Below, piece after piece: positions 17,815-27,479 of a stretch of DNA of 64,000 nt. The notes under the pieces are model-generated. The model was given only the letters and a program-made list of their open reading frames with translations. It was not told the DNA's origin and did not search any database. Made by a program: the position numbers and the translations under genes. Position 1 is the first letter of the stretch. Each line of letters starts with the position of its first letter. Source of the DNA: Clostridia bacterium (GTDB lineage: Bacteria > Bacillota > Clostridia > TANB77 > CAG-508); contig JAFRCC010000018.1 in the NCBI GenBank assembly GCA_017404545.1, forward strand, positions 514,732 to 578,731. Direction: 5' to 3'.

Positions 17815-18263
17815 TTATTTAAATAATTTTTTTATTTTTGAAAATATTCTTTGGTACCATTTCTTTTTTTGAATCTCTACAGGTAAGTTGTTTTTTGTAC
17901 TATCTTCTTTTAAATTTTCTTGTGCATATTTGGTATTTTTAAAGATATCCTCTTGCTTGAATTTTGCCATCTTCTCTTCTTCAATAAGTTGTAAATCTCT
18001 TTTTTCTCTTTCAAGTAATTTATTACGTTGTTTTTCAGTTGCCCAATAATCACGAAATAATATAACAATTATTGCCCTCGTATATTCAGATACACCTTGC
18101 TCTTCCAAATTAAGATTTGGATCATATTTAAAAGTATTATTCTTATTACGATTTTTCTAAAAAAATTCAAGTTTAGCTTTTGGTATTTTGTTGTAATCTT
18201 CAATCTCTACCCAATTCAATATCTCTACTAAGCTTTTATTGATTCTTCTTCTAAATTATACAT
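17815..18263 (-). pseudogene. Decayed gene of unknown function, charged helical protein
   Basis: The open part (17815-18108) would encode 97 residues with no ATG; only a TTG begins it. Reading upstream in the same frame gives a plausible continuation, VEIEDYNKIPKAKLEFF, stopped by one in-frame TAG at about 18165. A possible ATG start (MYNLEEE at 18263) is in a different frame, requiring one frameshift near 18245. The highly charged C-terminus ends in a Lys-rich tail. I read it as a recently inactivated gene of unknown family. An alternative is that the short open part is still translated from TTG. Confidence 0.65.
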
Positions 18264-18330
18264 ATATTTTATCTTCTTTCGTATAAATTTCTAATAAAAT
18301 ATTAACATTACAATAATATTTTTTCAACAA

Positions 18331-18375
18331 AAACAAAAAAACTAGTTGTCTTACACTTTAAACAACTAGTTTTTG
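18331..18375 (-). terminator. Terminator of the ylxM-rplS operon
   Basis: ACTAGTTGT (18341-18349) pairs perfectly with ACAACTAGT (18362-18370). On the minus strand the stem is followed by TTTTTTTGTTT. Confidence 0.88.
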
Positions 18376-18379
18376 TAGA

Positions 18380-18889
18380 TTATTCAGCTTTTGGAGTTTC
18401 TTCAGCTTTAGCTACTTCCTTAGCTGTTTCTTCAACTACTGGAGCCTCTTCTTTAACTTCTTCTACTGGAGCAACTGTTTCTTCAGCTACTGGAGCTTCT
18501 TCAACTTCAGCACCTTTGATAACTATTTCTTTGTTTTCAATTCTAGCACCGATAGCTTCTTTAGTCTTAGCAGCTTTTCCTAATCTTTCTCTTAAGTAGT
18601 ATAGTTTAGCTCTTCTTGCTTTACCAACTCTAACTACTTCAATTTTTTCTACCATTGGTGAGTGAATTAAGAATGTTTTTTCAACTCCACATCCGTAAGC
18701 AACTCTTCTTACTGTGAATGTAGCATTTAATCCTCCACCTTGTTTTTTAATAATAATTCCTTCGAATACTTGGATTCTTTCTCTATTACCTTCCTTAATT
18801 CTTTGATGTACTTTTACAGTATCACCAACTTTAAGGTCGGGAATGGCATTTTTCATTTGCTCATGTTCAATTGATTTAATGATATCCAT
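18380..18889 (-). CDS. rplS: Ribosomal protein L19 with acidic tail
   Basis: Residues 1-115 are a normal L19, a 50S protein at the subunit interface; it has the [20 protein letters not shown] and [16 protein letters not shown] stretches. The remaining 55 residues are a low-complexity tail of repeated Glu-Glu-Ala-Pro-Val units, absent from most L19 proteins and probably disordered. It is the last gene of the ylxM-ffh-rpsP-khpA-rimM-trmD-rplS operon and ends at a strong terminator. Confidence 0.97.
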   Translation of the reverse strand: MDIIKSIEHEQMKNAIPDLKVGDTVKVHQRIKEGNRERIQVFEGIIIKKQGGGLNATFTVRRVAYGCGVEKTFLIHSPMVEKIEVVRVGKARRAKLYYLRERLGKAAKTKEAIGARIENKEIVIKGAEVEEAPVAEETVAPVEEVKEEAPVVEETAKEVAKAEETPKAE

Positions 18890-18911
18890 CGATATTCTCC
18901 TTTCATAATTT

Positions 18912-19622
18912 TTAATTCATATCATCTAAAACTTTTTTGTCTTCATTAGACAATTCTACATCTTCTAAAAGCTCTGGCCTCTTACTATATGTATTCTTCA
19001 AAGATTCAGCTCTCCTCCACCTACGTATATTTTCATGATGTCCAGATTTTAATACTTCTGGAACTTCACGATTGTTAAATACTTCCGGTCTTGTATATTG
19101 TGGATATTCCAGTAAACCTGTTGAAAATGATTCCTCGCTAATTGATTCTTCATTTAAAACTCCACCTACATATCTACTAACAGAGTCAATTAAAACCATC
19201 GCTGGTATTTCTCCTCCTGTTAGCACATAATCACCAATCGAAATTTCCTCTGGATTTATTTCATCTATAACCCTTTGATCTATCCCTTCATAGTGACCAC
19301 ATAGTATAATTAAGTGCTGTTCCCTGCTGAGGCTCTCTACTTTTTTTTGGCTTAGTGTTTTTCCCTGTGGTGTCATAAAAATAACTTTAGCGTTCGGTTC
19401 ATATACTGATTTATATGCATCGTATACAACATCTGGTCTCATAACCATACCTGCTCCACCACCATATGGGGTATCGTCTACTTTTTTATGTTTATCTTTT
19501 GAAAAATCTCTAATGTTTATTAAGTTAATATTTATTAAATCTTTTTCAATCGCTCTCCCTAGAATGCTTTGATTTAAAGTTTCAAACATTTCTGGAAAAA
19601 GCGTTAAAACATCAAATTTCAT
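18912..19622 (-). CDS. trmD: tRNA (guanine-37-N1)-methyltransferase
   Basis: A 236-residue SPOUT methyltransferase. It methylates G37 of tRNAs that have G at position 36, preventing frameshifting. The family pattern is complete: [18 protein letters not shown] near residue 48, [14 protein letters not shown] near 111, and [19 protein letters not shown] near 133 forming the trefoil knot. It lies 10 bases after rimM and 22 before rplS, the conserved gene order. Confidence 0.98.
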   Translation of the reverse strand: MKFDVLTLFPEMFETLNQSILGRAIEKDLININLINIRDFSKDKHKKVDDTPYGGGAGMVMRPDVVYDAYKSVYEPNAKVIFMTPQGKTLSQKKVESLSREQHLIILCGHYEGIDQRVIDEINPEEISIGDYVLTGGEIPAMVLIDSVSRYVGGVLNEESISEESFSTGLLEYPQYTRPEVFNNREVPEVLKSGHHENIRRWRRAESLKNTYSKRPELLEDVELSNEDKKVLDDMN

Positions 19623-19632
19623 CTTTCCTCCA

Positions 19633-20139
19633 TTATACCAAACCTTTTAATAAATGAACTATTACTTTTTGATTTTCTATATCAATATTTAGTAAAACAT
19701 CTTTAATTCCAGGTATAAGTATTTGCTTTCCAAGGTCATCTTTTACAACATATATATCATTGCTTCCAGTATTGTATATATCATCAACCTTGCCCAGGTA
19801 GACATTTTCATCCGTATATACATCTGAGCCTATAATGTCTGCTATAAAATATACTCCCTCTTCTAGGTCTCTTGCTTGACTTCTATGAATTTTTATATAG
19901 CAACCCTTATAACGTTCTGCAGTATTCATATCATCAATCCTTTTTAATTTTAGAAGTACCATATCTTTATGATATTTTACCTCTTCAATTTCCATTTCAA
20001 TTGTTTCTTTGTTTTTTACAACCAAAATTTTACCTAATGTTTCAAATTGCTCTACATCATCTGTGAAAGGCTTTACTTTAACATGACCTTTAACACCATG
20101 AGTATTAACAATTTGTCCAATTTCAAAATACTCTTGCAT
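19633..20139 (-). CDS. rimM: 16S rRNA processing protein RimM
   Basis: A 168-residue protein with an N-terminal RimM domain (IGQIVNTHGVKGHVKVKPFTD) and a C-terminal PRC barrel (residues about 95-165, ending KDVLLNIDIENQKVIVHLL). It helps mature the 30S head and binds S19. It sits between khpA and trmD in the conserved operon. Confidence 0.97.
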   Translation of the reverse strand: MQEYFEIGQIVNTHGVKGHVKVKPFTDDVEQFETLGKILVVKNKETIEMEIEEVKYHKDMVLLKLKRIDDMNTAERYKGCYIKIHRSQARDLEEGVYFIADIIGSDVYTDENVYLGKVDDIYNTGSNDIYVVKDDLGKQILIPGIKDVLLNIDIENQKVIVHLLKGLV

Positions 20140-20149
20140 GCTTACCTCT

Positions 20150-20380
20150 TTAATCTACAAATTCAATGTTTACCTTTTTACCTTCTTTAGCAGATACAGA
20201 TTTCATAACAGTTCTTATTGATCTTGCTACCCTACCTTGTTTACCGATAACTTTTCCCATATCATCTTTTGAAACTTTAACCTTGTATGTTATAGATTTT
20301 TCTTCTTCTATTTCTTCAATTGATACAGAATTTTTATCGTCAACTAGGCTGGTAATTATCAATTCTAATATTTCTTTCAT
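20150..20380 (-). CDS. khpA: KH-domain RNA-binding protein (KhpA/YlqC)
   Basis: A 76-residue single KH domain with the GxxG loop GKQGR at residues 48-52. In Firmicutes KhpA pairs with KhpB/Jag and binds RNA, affecting division and growth. It lies 10 bases upstream of rimM and 25 downstream of rpsP, its standard position. Confidence 0.95.
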   Translation of the reverse strand: MKEILELIITSLVDDKNSVSIEEIEEEKSITYKVKVSKDDMGKVIGKQGRVARSIRTVMKSVSAKEGKKVNIEFVD

Positions 20381-20405
20381 AATTTTCCCCTTTCAAGGAT
20401 TTAAA

Positions 20406-20639
20406 TTATTTTGCTTTTTCAATTAAAGCTTTAACTGTATCTGTTGGCTTTGCACCATTTTTAATCCATTCATTTGCTTTTTCTTTGTCTAAAACTATTG
20501 TTGCAGGATCTGTCATTGGATCGTATGAACCGATTTTTTCGATTATTTTACCATCTCTTGGAGATCTTGAATCAGCAACTACTATATGATAGAATGGAGC
20601 TTTTTTAGCACCTTGTCTTTGTAATCTGATTTTTACCAT
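20406..20639 (-). CDS. rpsP: Ribosomal protein S16
   Basis: A 77-residue S16, starting [30 protein letters not shown] and so complete at the N-terminus; it stabilises the 5' domain of 16S rRNA. It lies 15 bases after ffh with a strong GGAGG site. Confidence 0.98.
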   Translation of the reverse strand: MVKIRLQRQGAKKAPFYHIVVADSRSPRDGKIIEKIGSYDPMTDPATIVLDKEKANEWIKNGAKPTDTVKALIEKAK

Positions 20640-20654
20640 CTCTTTTTCACCTCC

Positions 20655-22016
20655 TTAAAATTTCAAATCGTTAAAAGCATCTTTATCAATGCCCTTTAGA
20701 TTTTTCATTATATTTTTCATACCTTTTTCTGATTTCATTTCTTTCATCATTTTTTGAGTCATCTCAAATGATTTCATGAATTTATTAAGCTGTTCAACAG
20801 TAGTTCCACTACCTTTAGCAATTCTTAATCTTCTTTGACCATTTATAATTTTAGGATTTCTTCTTTCCTCTTTAGTCATTGAATAAATCATTGATTCGAT
20901 TCTTATAAATTCTTTGTCATCAACTTTTATATCTTTCATCTTGCTTCCAAGTCCAGGAATCATCTTAAGTATTGATGAGAAAGATCCCATTTTTTTTATT
21001 TGTTTTAATTGCATTAAGTAATCGTCTAAATCGAACCTATTTTTTCTTAACTGAGCTTCTAATTTTTCTGCTTCCTCTTCTGATATAGCTTCTTCTGCTT
21101 TTTCAATAATTGAAAGAACATCACCCATTCCAAGAATTCTTTGTGCCATTCTATCTGGATGAAACTCTTCTATATCATTCATCTTTTCACCAGTTGCAAT
21201 ATACTTGATTGGTCTTCCTGTAACTTTCTTAACTGATAACGCAGCACCACCACGTGTATCACCATCAAGCTTCGTTAAAATAATACCATCTATTCCAACT
21301 GTATCCTTAAAGCTTTCTGCAACATTTACTGCTTCTTGTCCTGTCATACTATCTATAACAAGTAATATTTCATGAGGCTTTACTGCTGTTTTTAAATCTT
21401 TAAGCTCATTCATTAAAACTTCATCAATTTGTAAGCGTCCTGCAGTATCTATAATAATTACGTCGTTTAATTTCTTATATGCTTCTTCTATAGCATTTCT
21501 TGAAATTCTAACAACATCCTTTGAATTTTCTTCAGCATATACAGGTATGTTAAGCTGTGCTCCAACAACCTGTAATTGTTTAATAGCCGCTGGTCTATAT
21601 ACATCACAAGCTACTAGTAATGGTTTCTTACCTTGCTTTCTTAATATATTTGCAAGCTTTCCTGATGTTGTTGTTTTACCAGATCCTTGCAAACCAACCA
21701 TCATAATAATTGTTGGTGGGTTTGGCGAGATATTTATTTTTGAATCAGTTCCACCTAGCAATTCAACAAGTTCATCTTTAACAATCTTAATTACTTGTTG
21801 ACCTGGTGTAAGCGATTTTAACACATCTTGACCGAGTGCCTTTTCTTGTATTGTGCCAATAAATTCTTTTACAATTTTATAGTTAACATCAGCCTCAAGC
21901 AATGCAAGCTTAACCTCTCTTAACATTTCTTTTAAGTCTGATTCAGTTATTCTAGCTTTTCCCTTAAATTTATTAGCAATTCCTTGTAATTTTGAAGATA
22001 ATCCCTCAAATGCCAT
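20655..22016 (-). CDS. ffh: Signal recognition particle protein Ffh (SRP54)
   Basis: A 453-residue SRP GTPase. The N domain is followed by the G domain with P-loop GLQGSGKTT (about 108), DTAGR (about 190), and TKLDGD (about 248), then the methionine-rich M domain from about residue 300, which binds SRP RNA and signal peptides. It acts with FtsY at the membrane. The gene order ylxM-ffh-rpsP is conserved in Firmicutes. Confidence 0.98.
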   Translation of the reverse strand: MAFEGLSSKLQGIANKFKGKARITESDLKEMLREVKLALLEADVNYKIVKEFIGTIQEKALGQDVLKSLTPGQQVIKIVKDELVELLGGTDSKINISPNPPTIIMMVGLQGSGKTTTSGKLANILRKQGKKPLLVACDVYRPAAIKQLQVVGAQLNIPVYAEENSKDVVRISRNAIEEAYKKLNDVIIIDTAGRLQIDEVLMNELKDLKTAVKPHEILLVIDSMTGQEAVNVAESFKDTVGIDGIILTKLDGDTRGGAALSVKKVTGRPIKYIATGEKMNDIEEFHPDRMAQRILGMGDVLSIIEKAEEAISEEEAEKLEAQLRKNRFDLDDYLMQLKQIKKMGSFSSILKMIPGLGSKMKDIKVDDKEFIRIESMIYSMTKEERRNPKIINGQRRLRIAKGSGTTVEQLNKFMKSFEMTQKMMKEMKSEKGMKNIMKNLKGIDKDAFNDLKF

Positions 22017-22051
22017 TTGAGTTCCTCCTTTTGTATTTATTTTACGACTAA

Positions 22052-22396
22052 CTATTCTTCAATTAGTGTTTTTAGTTTTTTTGATATTTTGCTTAGCTTG
22101 TCCTTTGTTAATTCTTTATTTTCTATTTTTTCTAAATCTTCTATAATTTCATTTATAACCTTTTCTTGATTTAATACCTTGTACATGAATAGAAGTTTTT
22201 CTTCATATTCATGTAATTTGGCTTTGCCTTTATTTATCACATCTTTAACTGCTTGCCTTGTTATTTTATTATTCTCAGCAATTTCTGATAAAGATAAATC
22301 GTTATTATAATAATCATCTAAAATTTGATGTTGTTTTTCTGTTAATAAATTTCCGTATATTCCACATAATATACTCATCTTTATTTTTTCTTCCAT
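22052..22396 (-). CDS. ylxM: Putative HTH protein YlxM/p13
   Basis: A 114-residue sigma-70 region-4-like helix-turn-helix protein. Residues 16-55 contain LLTEKQHQILDDYYNNDLSLSEIAENNKITRQAVKD in sequence, the recognition-helix pattern of the family. It always lies just upstream of ffh in Gram-positive bacteria and is thought to influence the SRP pathway. It starts the operon here, 35 bases before ffh. Confidence 0.93.
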   Translation of the reverse strand: MEEKIKMSILCGIYGNLLTEKQHQILDDYYNNDLSLSEIAENNKITRQAVKDVINKGKAKLHEYEEKLLFMYKVLNQEKVINEIIEDLEKIENKELTKDKLSKISKKLKTLIEE

Positions 22397-22460
22397 CTGA
22401 TTGCACCCGCCTTCTTACTTAAGCATTTTCCTTACTTAAAATAAAATGTAATGCTTATAT

Positions 22461-22489
22461 ACTTTACATTATTTTTTGTGTTTTGTCAA
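22461..22489 (-). promoter_or_regulatory. Candidate promoter of the ylxM-ffh-rplS operon
   Basis: Minus-strand TTGACA (22489-22484), 17 bases, TAAAGT (22466-22461). The -35 is perfect and the -10 is weak. Confidence 0.45.
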
Positions 22490-22517
22490 GTACTTTTGCA
22501 TTACTTTTTGTAAAAAA

Positions 22518-22602
22518 GATGGCTCTCTTTCACTCGAAAAAAGATAATTTTTTTACTTTTAGTAAATAATCTAATTTAAATTTCGCGTGAAATTGAACCA
22601 TC
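22518..22602 (-). terminator. Long-stem terminator after the HAD phosphatase gene
   Basis: On the minus strand GATGG...TTCAC pairs with GTGAA...CCATC across a long AT-rich loop, and TTTTTT follows immediately (22517-22512). Confidence 0.55.
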
Positions 22603-22608
22603 CTTTTT

Positions 22609-23403
22609 TCATTCAATTATTATTTTATGAATATAATCGGCTACTCCATTTTCATCATTTGAAAGTGTAATATCATTTGCCATTTTTTTAACCTCTGAAA
22701 TTGCATTCGCCATTGCAACACCACATCCTACCTGAGTAATTACCTCAATATCATTTGTCGAATCGCCAAAAAATAGTACATCATTCAAACTTAGACCTAA
22801 TTTTTCTGCAAGCATTTTTAAGGCTATCGCTTTATTGCAATTGGATGGGTTAATTGCAACCCACCTTTTACTTGACTTGTCATCGGTATTTAGCATTACT
22901 ATTGTTTGCAACTCAGGATATTTTTCATCTATTGATTTTTTAAATTCATAAACATCATCATTAGATTTTCCAAATATATTTATTCTAGCTACTTCTTCAT
23001 TTATTTCATTCATTCCGTTTATTTGTACATGAAATGGTCTTATGGTTTTTAATTTTGTCTTATTTGAGTAATATTTGTTAAGTGCACAGTAATCAATTCC
23101 GTCTGATTTTTCTAAAAATGTCTTTGTAATATCTTTAACTATATCAGCTCTCAAATAATCCAAATACTCGCCATTTTCAGCATTAACATCGAAAATATAA
23201 GTTCCATTGTTAATTATCAAATAATCAAAAATTTCAATACTACAAACGCTTTTTATACTTGATAAATTTCTTGCCGTTATACCTACCATAATGCATCCAT
23301 TTTCTCTGCATTCTACAATTGCTTTTCTATTTTCATCTGATAATTTTTTCTGACTCGACAGCAGTGTACCATCAAAGTCTGTTGCCACAATCTTGTATTT
23401 CAA
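22609..23403 (-). CDS. Cof-type HAD phosphatase
   Basis: A 264-residue HAD-superfamily hydrolase with a type IIB cap. Motif I is VATDFDGTLL (residues 4-13, two catalytic Asp), motif II is VGITARN, motif III has the Lys in SNCNKAIALKML, and motif IV is FFGDSTNDIEVI. These enzymes dephosphorylate sugar phosphates, flavin precursors or pyridoxal phosphate; the substrate cannot be predicted. It lies 31 bases after the dCMP deaminase and ends at a terminator. Confidence 0.92.
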   Translation of the reverse strand: MKYKIVATDFDGTLLSSQKKLSDENRKAIVECRENGCIMVGITARNLSSIKSVCSIEIFDYLIINNGTYIFDVNAENGEYLDYLRADIVKDITKTFLEKSDGIDYCALNKYYSNKTKLKTIRPFHVQINGMNEINEEVARINIFGKSNDDVYEFKKSIDEKYPELQTIVMLNTDDKSSKRWVAINPSNCNKAIALKMLAEKLGLSLNDVLFFGDSTNDIEVITQVGCGVAMANAISEVKKMANDITLSNDENGVADYIHKIIIE

Positions 23404-23434
23404 CCAATAATCCTCCCATATAAAACTATCTTTA

Positions 23435-23920
23435 TTACAACCTTAAATTAATATCAAATCCTTGTTCATCATACTTTTTATATTTTACACCGCAATAGTC
23501 TAGCATTTTTTTTGCAACAACATTTCCATCAGTTCCATTATACTTATCCGATTTATATATAATTTCTTTAATACCACATTGAATTATAGCTTTGGCACAC
23601 TCATTACATGGGAACAAATCTACGTAAATCCTTGCGCCTTCTAGTATAGATCCTTTATTGTTCAAAATAGCATTTAGTTCTGCATGACAAACGTACGCAT
23701 ATTTAGTATTTTTAAAATCTCCTTCTCTGTTCCAAGGCATATGTTCATCATCATATCCATTTGGAGCCCCATTGTAACCAACTGATAAAATTTTGTTATC
23801 TCTACTTACAATACATGCTCCAACTTGAGTATTTGGATCTTTACTTCTTTGTGAAGAAAGCATCGCAATTCCCATAAAATACGCATCCCAATTAATATAA
23901 TTTTCCCTTTTTTTCTGCAT
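23435..23920 (-). CDS. dCMP deaminase family protein
   Basis: A 161-residue zinc-dependent cytidine/deoxycytidylate deaminase. The zinc site is CHAELNAI (His and catalytic Glu) followed by PCNEC, with the usual TQVGACIVSRDNKI start of the fold. By family it converts dCMP to dUMP to feed thymidylate synthesis; a ComEB-type label is also used for this group. I start at the ATG at 23920, which has GAGGAG 8 bases upstream, not the GTG three codons earlier. Confidence 0.93.
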   Translation of the reverse strand: MQKKRENYINWDAYFMGIAMLSSQRSKDPNTQVGACIVSRDNKILSVGYNGAPNGYDDEHMPWNREGDFKNTKYAYVCHAELNAILNNKGSILEGARIYVDLFPCNECAKAIIQCGIKEIIYKSDKYNGTDGNVVAKKMLDYCGVKYKKYDEQGFDINLRL

Positions 23921-23991
23921 TTTTCTCACTCCTCTGGTAGGATTATATCAAATAAAAAAGTATATGTAAATTTGTTTACTTATCTTATTTA

Positions 23992-24642
23992 TCAGTCTTT
24001 AGCAATTGTAATAACGTCAATATGATTGCATCCTAAACTTCTTATTACCTTAGAGCATTCATTTACTGTACTTCCAGTTGTATAAACATCGTCGAATATT
24101 AGAATTTTTTTATTAGATAATATTACATTTTTTTTAACCGAAAACGCTCCTATTACATTACTGTGTCTCTTTTCTCTATTTAGAGAGCTTTGCTTGCATA
24201 TGTTTTTATTTTTTACTAATATGTTATTACATTTTATATTACCTATTTTCTTACATATCGTTTTTGCTATTAAATAACACTGATTATAACCTCTTTCCAT
24301 TTTTCTTTTATTATGTATTGGAACTGGAATAATGTAATCATATTTTTTTATGTATTCAACAGCTACACTATTATCTGTAATTATATCCGAAAAAGTTCTA
24401 TGTAAATATGACTTATCATGAAATTTGTAGTTAATTATCATATTTCTAATTTCACCTTTGTATTCAAATAGCCAAAAATGTTCTTTAAAATATTTTTCCT
24501 CCACGAAATTACAAGTATTTTTGCTATACCTTTGTATATTTTTTTTACAACTTTTACAAATATATTCATCTCCTATTTTGCCACATATTCCACATACTGG
24601 TGGAAAAACAAAATCGAGGGCCATATCTATAAGTTTATACAT
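23992..24642 (-). CDS. comF: ComF-family phosphoribosyltransferase-like protein
   Basis: A 216-residue protein. It has an N-terminal four-cysteine zinc ribbon (CGICGK ... CKSCKK) and a C-terminal PRTase domain with the PRPP loop ILIFDDVYTTGSTVNEC near residue 180. ComF proteins are needed for DNA uptake in competent Firmicutes, probably via PriA or single-strand DNA, although the gene is widespread in non-competent species. The ATG at 24642 is 6 bases after GGAGG. It follows recD2 by 31 bases and may be cotranscribed with it. Confidence 0.93.
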   Translation of the reverse strand: MYKLIDMALDFVFPPVCGICGKIGDEYICKSCKKNIQRYSKNTCNFVEEKYFKEHFWLFEYKGEIRNMIINYKFHDKSYLHRTFSDIITDNSVAVEYIKKYDYIIPVPIHNKRKMERGYNQCYLIAKTICKKIGNIKCNNILVKNKNICKQSSLNREKRHSNVIGAFSVKKNVILSNKKILIFDDVYTTGSTVNECSKVIRSLGCNHIDVITIAKD

Positions 24643-24673
24643 CAAACACCTCCTTATGATACTGCCCCCTAAT

Positions 24674-26893
24674 TTAATCTGCTATTTTTAATTTATATTC
24701 TAACCCCGTATTTCTTTTTTTACTATCAATATTATTTATCATAAAATTAATTACATTTGCATTACCAATAACTATAAGTAGTTTTTTAGCTCTTGTCATT
24801 CCAGTATATAGTAAATTTCTTGTTAGTAATAGAGGGGCTGCCTGTACAATAGGCATAATAACCACATCAAACTCGCTACCTTGAGCTTTGTGTACTGTAA
24901 TTGCGTATGCATGCTCAATCTGATCAAGTTCGGTAAATTGATACCATGCAAACTTTTCGTCATCAAATAATATTTTTATTCGTTTTTCTGTATCGTCAAT
25001 CTTCAAAATAGTACCAAATTCTCCATTAAATACTCCAGAGCCAGCTTCATAACCATTTACATCTCTTTCCCAAAAAATGTCATAATTATTTTTTATTTGC
25101 ATCACCCTATCACCAATTCTATATGTAGCATCTATATTCTTGCGCTCTACATATCCATCTTTGTGTGGGTTCAAGTGCTCTTGTAATAATTTATTAAGCT
25201 CCTTGGTTCCCAATAACCCCTTTTTAGTTGGTGTAATCACCTGTATATTTTTGAAAAAATCAAAATTTCCATATGATTGTAACCTTCCACTACATAAAGA
25301 AATAATCTGATTAACAATTTTTTCTTGATTTGCCTCTTTTATGTAAAAGAAATCCTTATCCAGCTCCTCTTCAGATTCATCCTGCTTGATAAATGTATTG
25401 CCATTGTTAACCCTATGCGCATTTAAAATAATTTTACTTTTAGCGGCTTGTCTGAATATTTTATTTAGTACTATGGTTTTTATTTTTTCAGAATTAATAA
25501 GATCTGCTAATATATTTCCTGGTCCAACAGATGGAAGCTGATCCACATCGCCTACCAATACTAGTTTTGTTCCTTGATAAATAGCCTTCAATAAATAATT
25601 CATTAGAAATAAATCAACCATTGACATCTCATCTACAATAATTACATCTGCATCGATTGGAGCAATTTCATAATCGTTGAATTTACTTTTAGGATCATCT
25701 TGTATCTTTCCAATCTCAAGCAATCTATGTAATGTTTTTGCTTCTTCGCCGGTTGTTTCTGTCATTCTTTTTGCAGCCCTTCCAGTTGGAGCACACAAAA
25801 TGGTCTTCCTCTTTTTCGATTTATATAATTCTAGTATTACCTTTATAATAGTTGTTTTTCCTGTTCCTGGACCTCCTGTTATTATACATACATTATTTTC
25901 ATTAATTGCTTCTATTGCTTCCTTTTGCTTGTCAGATAAAATTATATCTGTTTTATCTTCGATAATTTTTAATTCGCTATCAAAATTATGTATTTTTTTT
26001 ATATTACGTGCTTTATCTAAAGACAATAGTTTGTGCACAATATTGTCCTCCGCACTATAGTACGAATTTAGATATACCCAATTGTTATCCTCTCGCTCTT
26101 CAATTATAATCTCACCTTTTATTTTAAGCGAAATTATACAATCTTCTATTTCTTCGTTGCTTACTCCCAATAAAATACTTACATATTTATATAATTCATC
26201 TTCCAAAACCGTACAATGTCCATTGAGTGTTGCTTTTGAAAGAGCATATTTTATTGCACTTGTTATTCTTTTATCATTGTTGTATTCAAAACCAAGTTCC
26301 ATTGCAATTTTGTCGATTAATTTAAAATCTACATTGTTTGCCAAATCTATTAATATGTATGGATTTGCTTCAATTTCTTCAATTGCATTTGTCCCAAGAG
26401 CCTTATACACATTTTGCGCATTTTGTACACCAATACCAAATTTTTCTAAAAAGCCAACTATCTGCCATAATTCCCAATTCTCGTTGAATTGCTCTGATAT
26501 TTCTATAGCTTTATCTCTTGTAATTCCTCTTACCTCTGCCAATCTCGTAGGTTCAAATTTTAACACATGTAACGTTTCTTCTCCAAATTTATCTGTAATT
26601 CTTTTGGCCATAGCGGGACCAATGCCCTTTATCATACCATTACCTAAATAACGCTCTAAACTTGCAGCTGTTTCTGGTAACATTTTTTCAAACGTCTCTA
26701 TTTTAAACTGCTCACCATAATCTGGATGCGTTACATATTTACCTTCAAGCTTTAAATTATCCCCAACAGAAATAAATGGCAGATATCCTACCACTGTTTC
26801 TTCTTCTTTATTTTCAGTTATAATTATCGCTATTGTATATCCATTAACATCATTTTGGAAAATAATATCTTTTAGTTCACCTTTTAATTCCAT
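24674..26893 (-). CDS. recD2: RecD2-type ATP-dependent DNA helicase
   Basis: A 739-residue SF1B helicase of the RecBC-independent RecD2 type, which has a long N-terminal region with helix-hairpin-helix repeats (MIKGIGPAMAKRI and LAEVRGITRDKA, near residues 85-130). The motor has Walker A GGPGTGKTT (about 343), DEMSM motif II, DVDQLPSVGPG and the C-terminal ITVHKAQGSEFD motif. It unwinds DNA 5' to 3' and acts in repair and fork processing. Confidence 0.96.
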   Translation of the reverse strand: MELKGELKDIIFQNDVNGYTIAIIITENKEEETVVGYLPFISVGDNLKLEGKYVTHPDYGEQFKIETFEKMLPETAASLERYLGNGMIKGIGPAMAKRITDKFGEETLHVLKFEPTRLAEVRGITRDKAIEISEQFNENWELWQIVGFLEKFGIGVQNAQNVYKALGTNAIEEIEANPYILIDLANNVDFKLIDKIAMELGFEYNNDKRITSAIKYALSKATLNGHCTVLEDELYKYVSILLGVSNEEIEDCIISLKIKGEIIIEEREDNNWVYLNSYYSAEDNIVHKLLSLDKARNIKKIHNFDSELKIIEDKTDIILSDKQKEAIEAINENNVCIITGGPGTGKTTIIKVILELYKSKKRKTILCAPTGRAAKRMTETTGEEAKTLHRLLEIGKIQDDPKSKFNDYEIAPIDADVIIVDEMSMVDLFLMNYLLKAIYQGTKLVLVGDVDQLPSVGPGNILADLINSEKIKTIVLNKIFRQAAKSKIILNAHRVNNGNTFIKQDESEEELDKDFFYIKEANQEKIVNQIISLCSGRLQSYGNFDFFKNIQVITPTKKGLLGTKELNKLLQEHLNPHKDGYVERKNIDATYRIGDRVMQIKNNYDIFWERDVNGYEAGSGVFNGEFGTILKIDDTEKRIKILFDDEKFAWYQFTELDQIEHAYAITVHKAQGSEFDVVIMPIVQAAPLLLTRNLLYTGMTRAKKLLIVIGNANVINFMINNIDSKKRNTGLEYKLKIAD

Positions 26894-26969
26894 TAATGCT
26901 CCTCACTTATATACTATTAATGCTTTACACTTTTTTGTAGTTTATCACACGGGAGCTTATAATTCAATA

Positions 26970-27317
26970 TTAATCTAAATCGTCTAACTTTTTTTTGAGC
27001 TCATCCCACTGAACAATTTTTATTTCATTATAATCCTCAGACAATTTTTCTAAAATTACTTTCGTATTATCTATAGAATTTAAATCTGTAACAATTATGT
27101 TTTTTAAGTATTCTTCTTTCCCATATAATAATCTAAAAACTACAGAGCGTAAGAACATTTCTATCTGCTGCTCCTGATTTTTAGCAGCTATTATTACATA
27201 AATTCCATTACTTTCAATTCTCTTATATATTCTACGATTCCACATAATTTTTATTAAATCAGTACATCCATATATCGCAAATATCCACAAAAGGCAATTC
27301 ACTATAAAACTAAACAT
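26970..27317 (-). CDS. Small membrane protein with glycosyltransferase-like segment
   Basis: A 115-residue protein with an N-terminal membrane helix (about 3-21). The rest reads VIIAAKNQEQQIEMFLRSV ... IIVTDLNSIDNTKVILEKL, which looks like the first half of a GT2 nucleotide-sugar fold, ending before any acceptor domain. Such mini-proteins are common in Clostridia and have no assigned function. The ATG at 27317 has AGAGGTG upstream; the GTG three codons earlier is less likely. Confidence 0.6.
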   Translation of the reverse strand: MFSFIVNCLLWIFAIYGCTDLIKIMWNRRIYKRIESNGIYVIIAAKNQEQQIEMFLRSVVFRLLYGKEEYLKNIIVTDLNSIDNTKVILEKLSEDYNEIKIVQWDELKKKLDDLD

Positions 27318-27429
27318 TATCGCCACCTCTTACAAATATTATATGAATTTAGCAGGATTTGTATACTTTTCGAGTTTGTCATTGCATATAACGAATTTAA
27401 TCTTCCTTAGTAGCATAACTTATTTTAAC

Positions 27430-27466
27430 AAAAAAAATAGTTAGTAAAATATTTCTATTTTCTAAC
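27430..27466 (-). terminator. Terminator of the ribosomal protein cluster
   Basis: On the minus strand GTTAG-AAAATA pairs with TATTTTA-CTAAC around GAAA, with TATTTTTTTT after it, 14 bases past the rplQ stop. Confidence 0.8.
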
Positions 27467-27479
27467 CATTTTCTTCATA

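Noticed and set aside
25677..26651. Long open frames on the plus strand opposite recD2
   Set aside because: They mirror the recD2 codons, have no ribosome binding site and encode unlikely Ser/Ile/Phe-rich proteins. Similar shadows opposite polA, znuA and the ribosomal genes were dismissed for the same reason.
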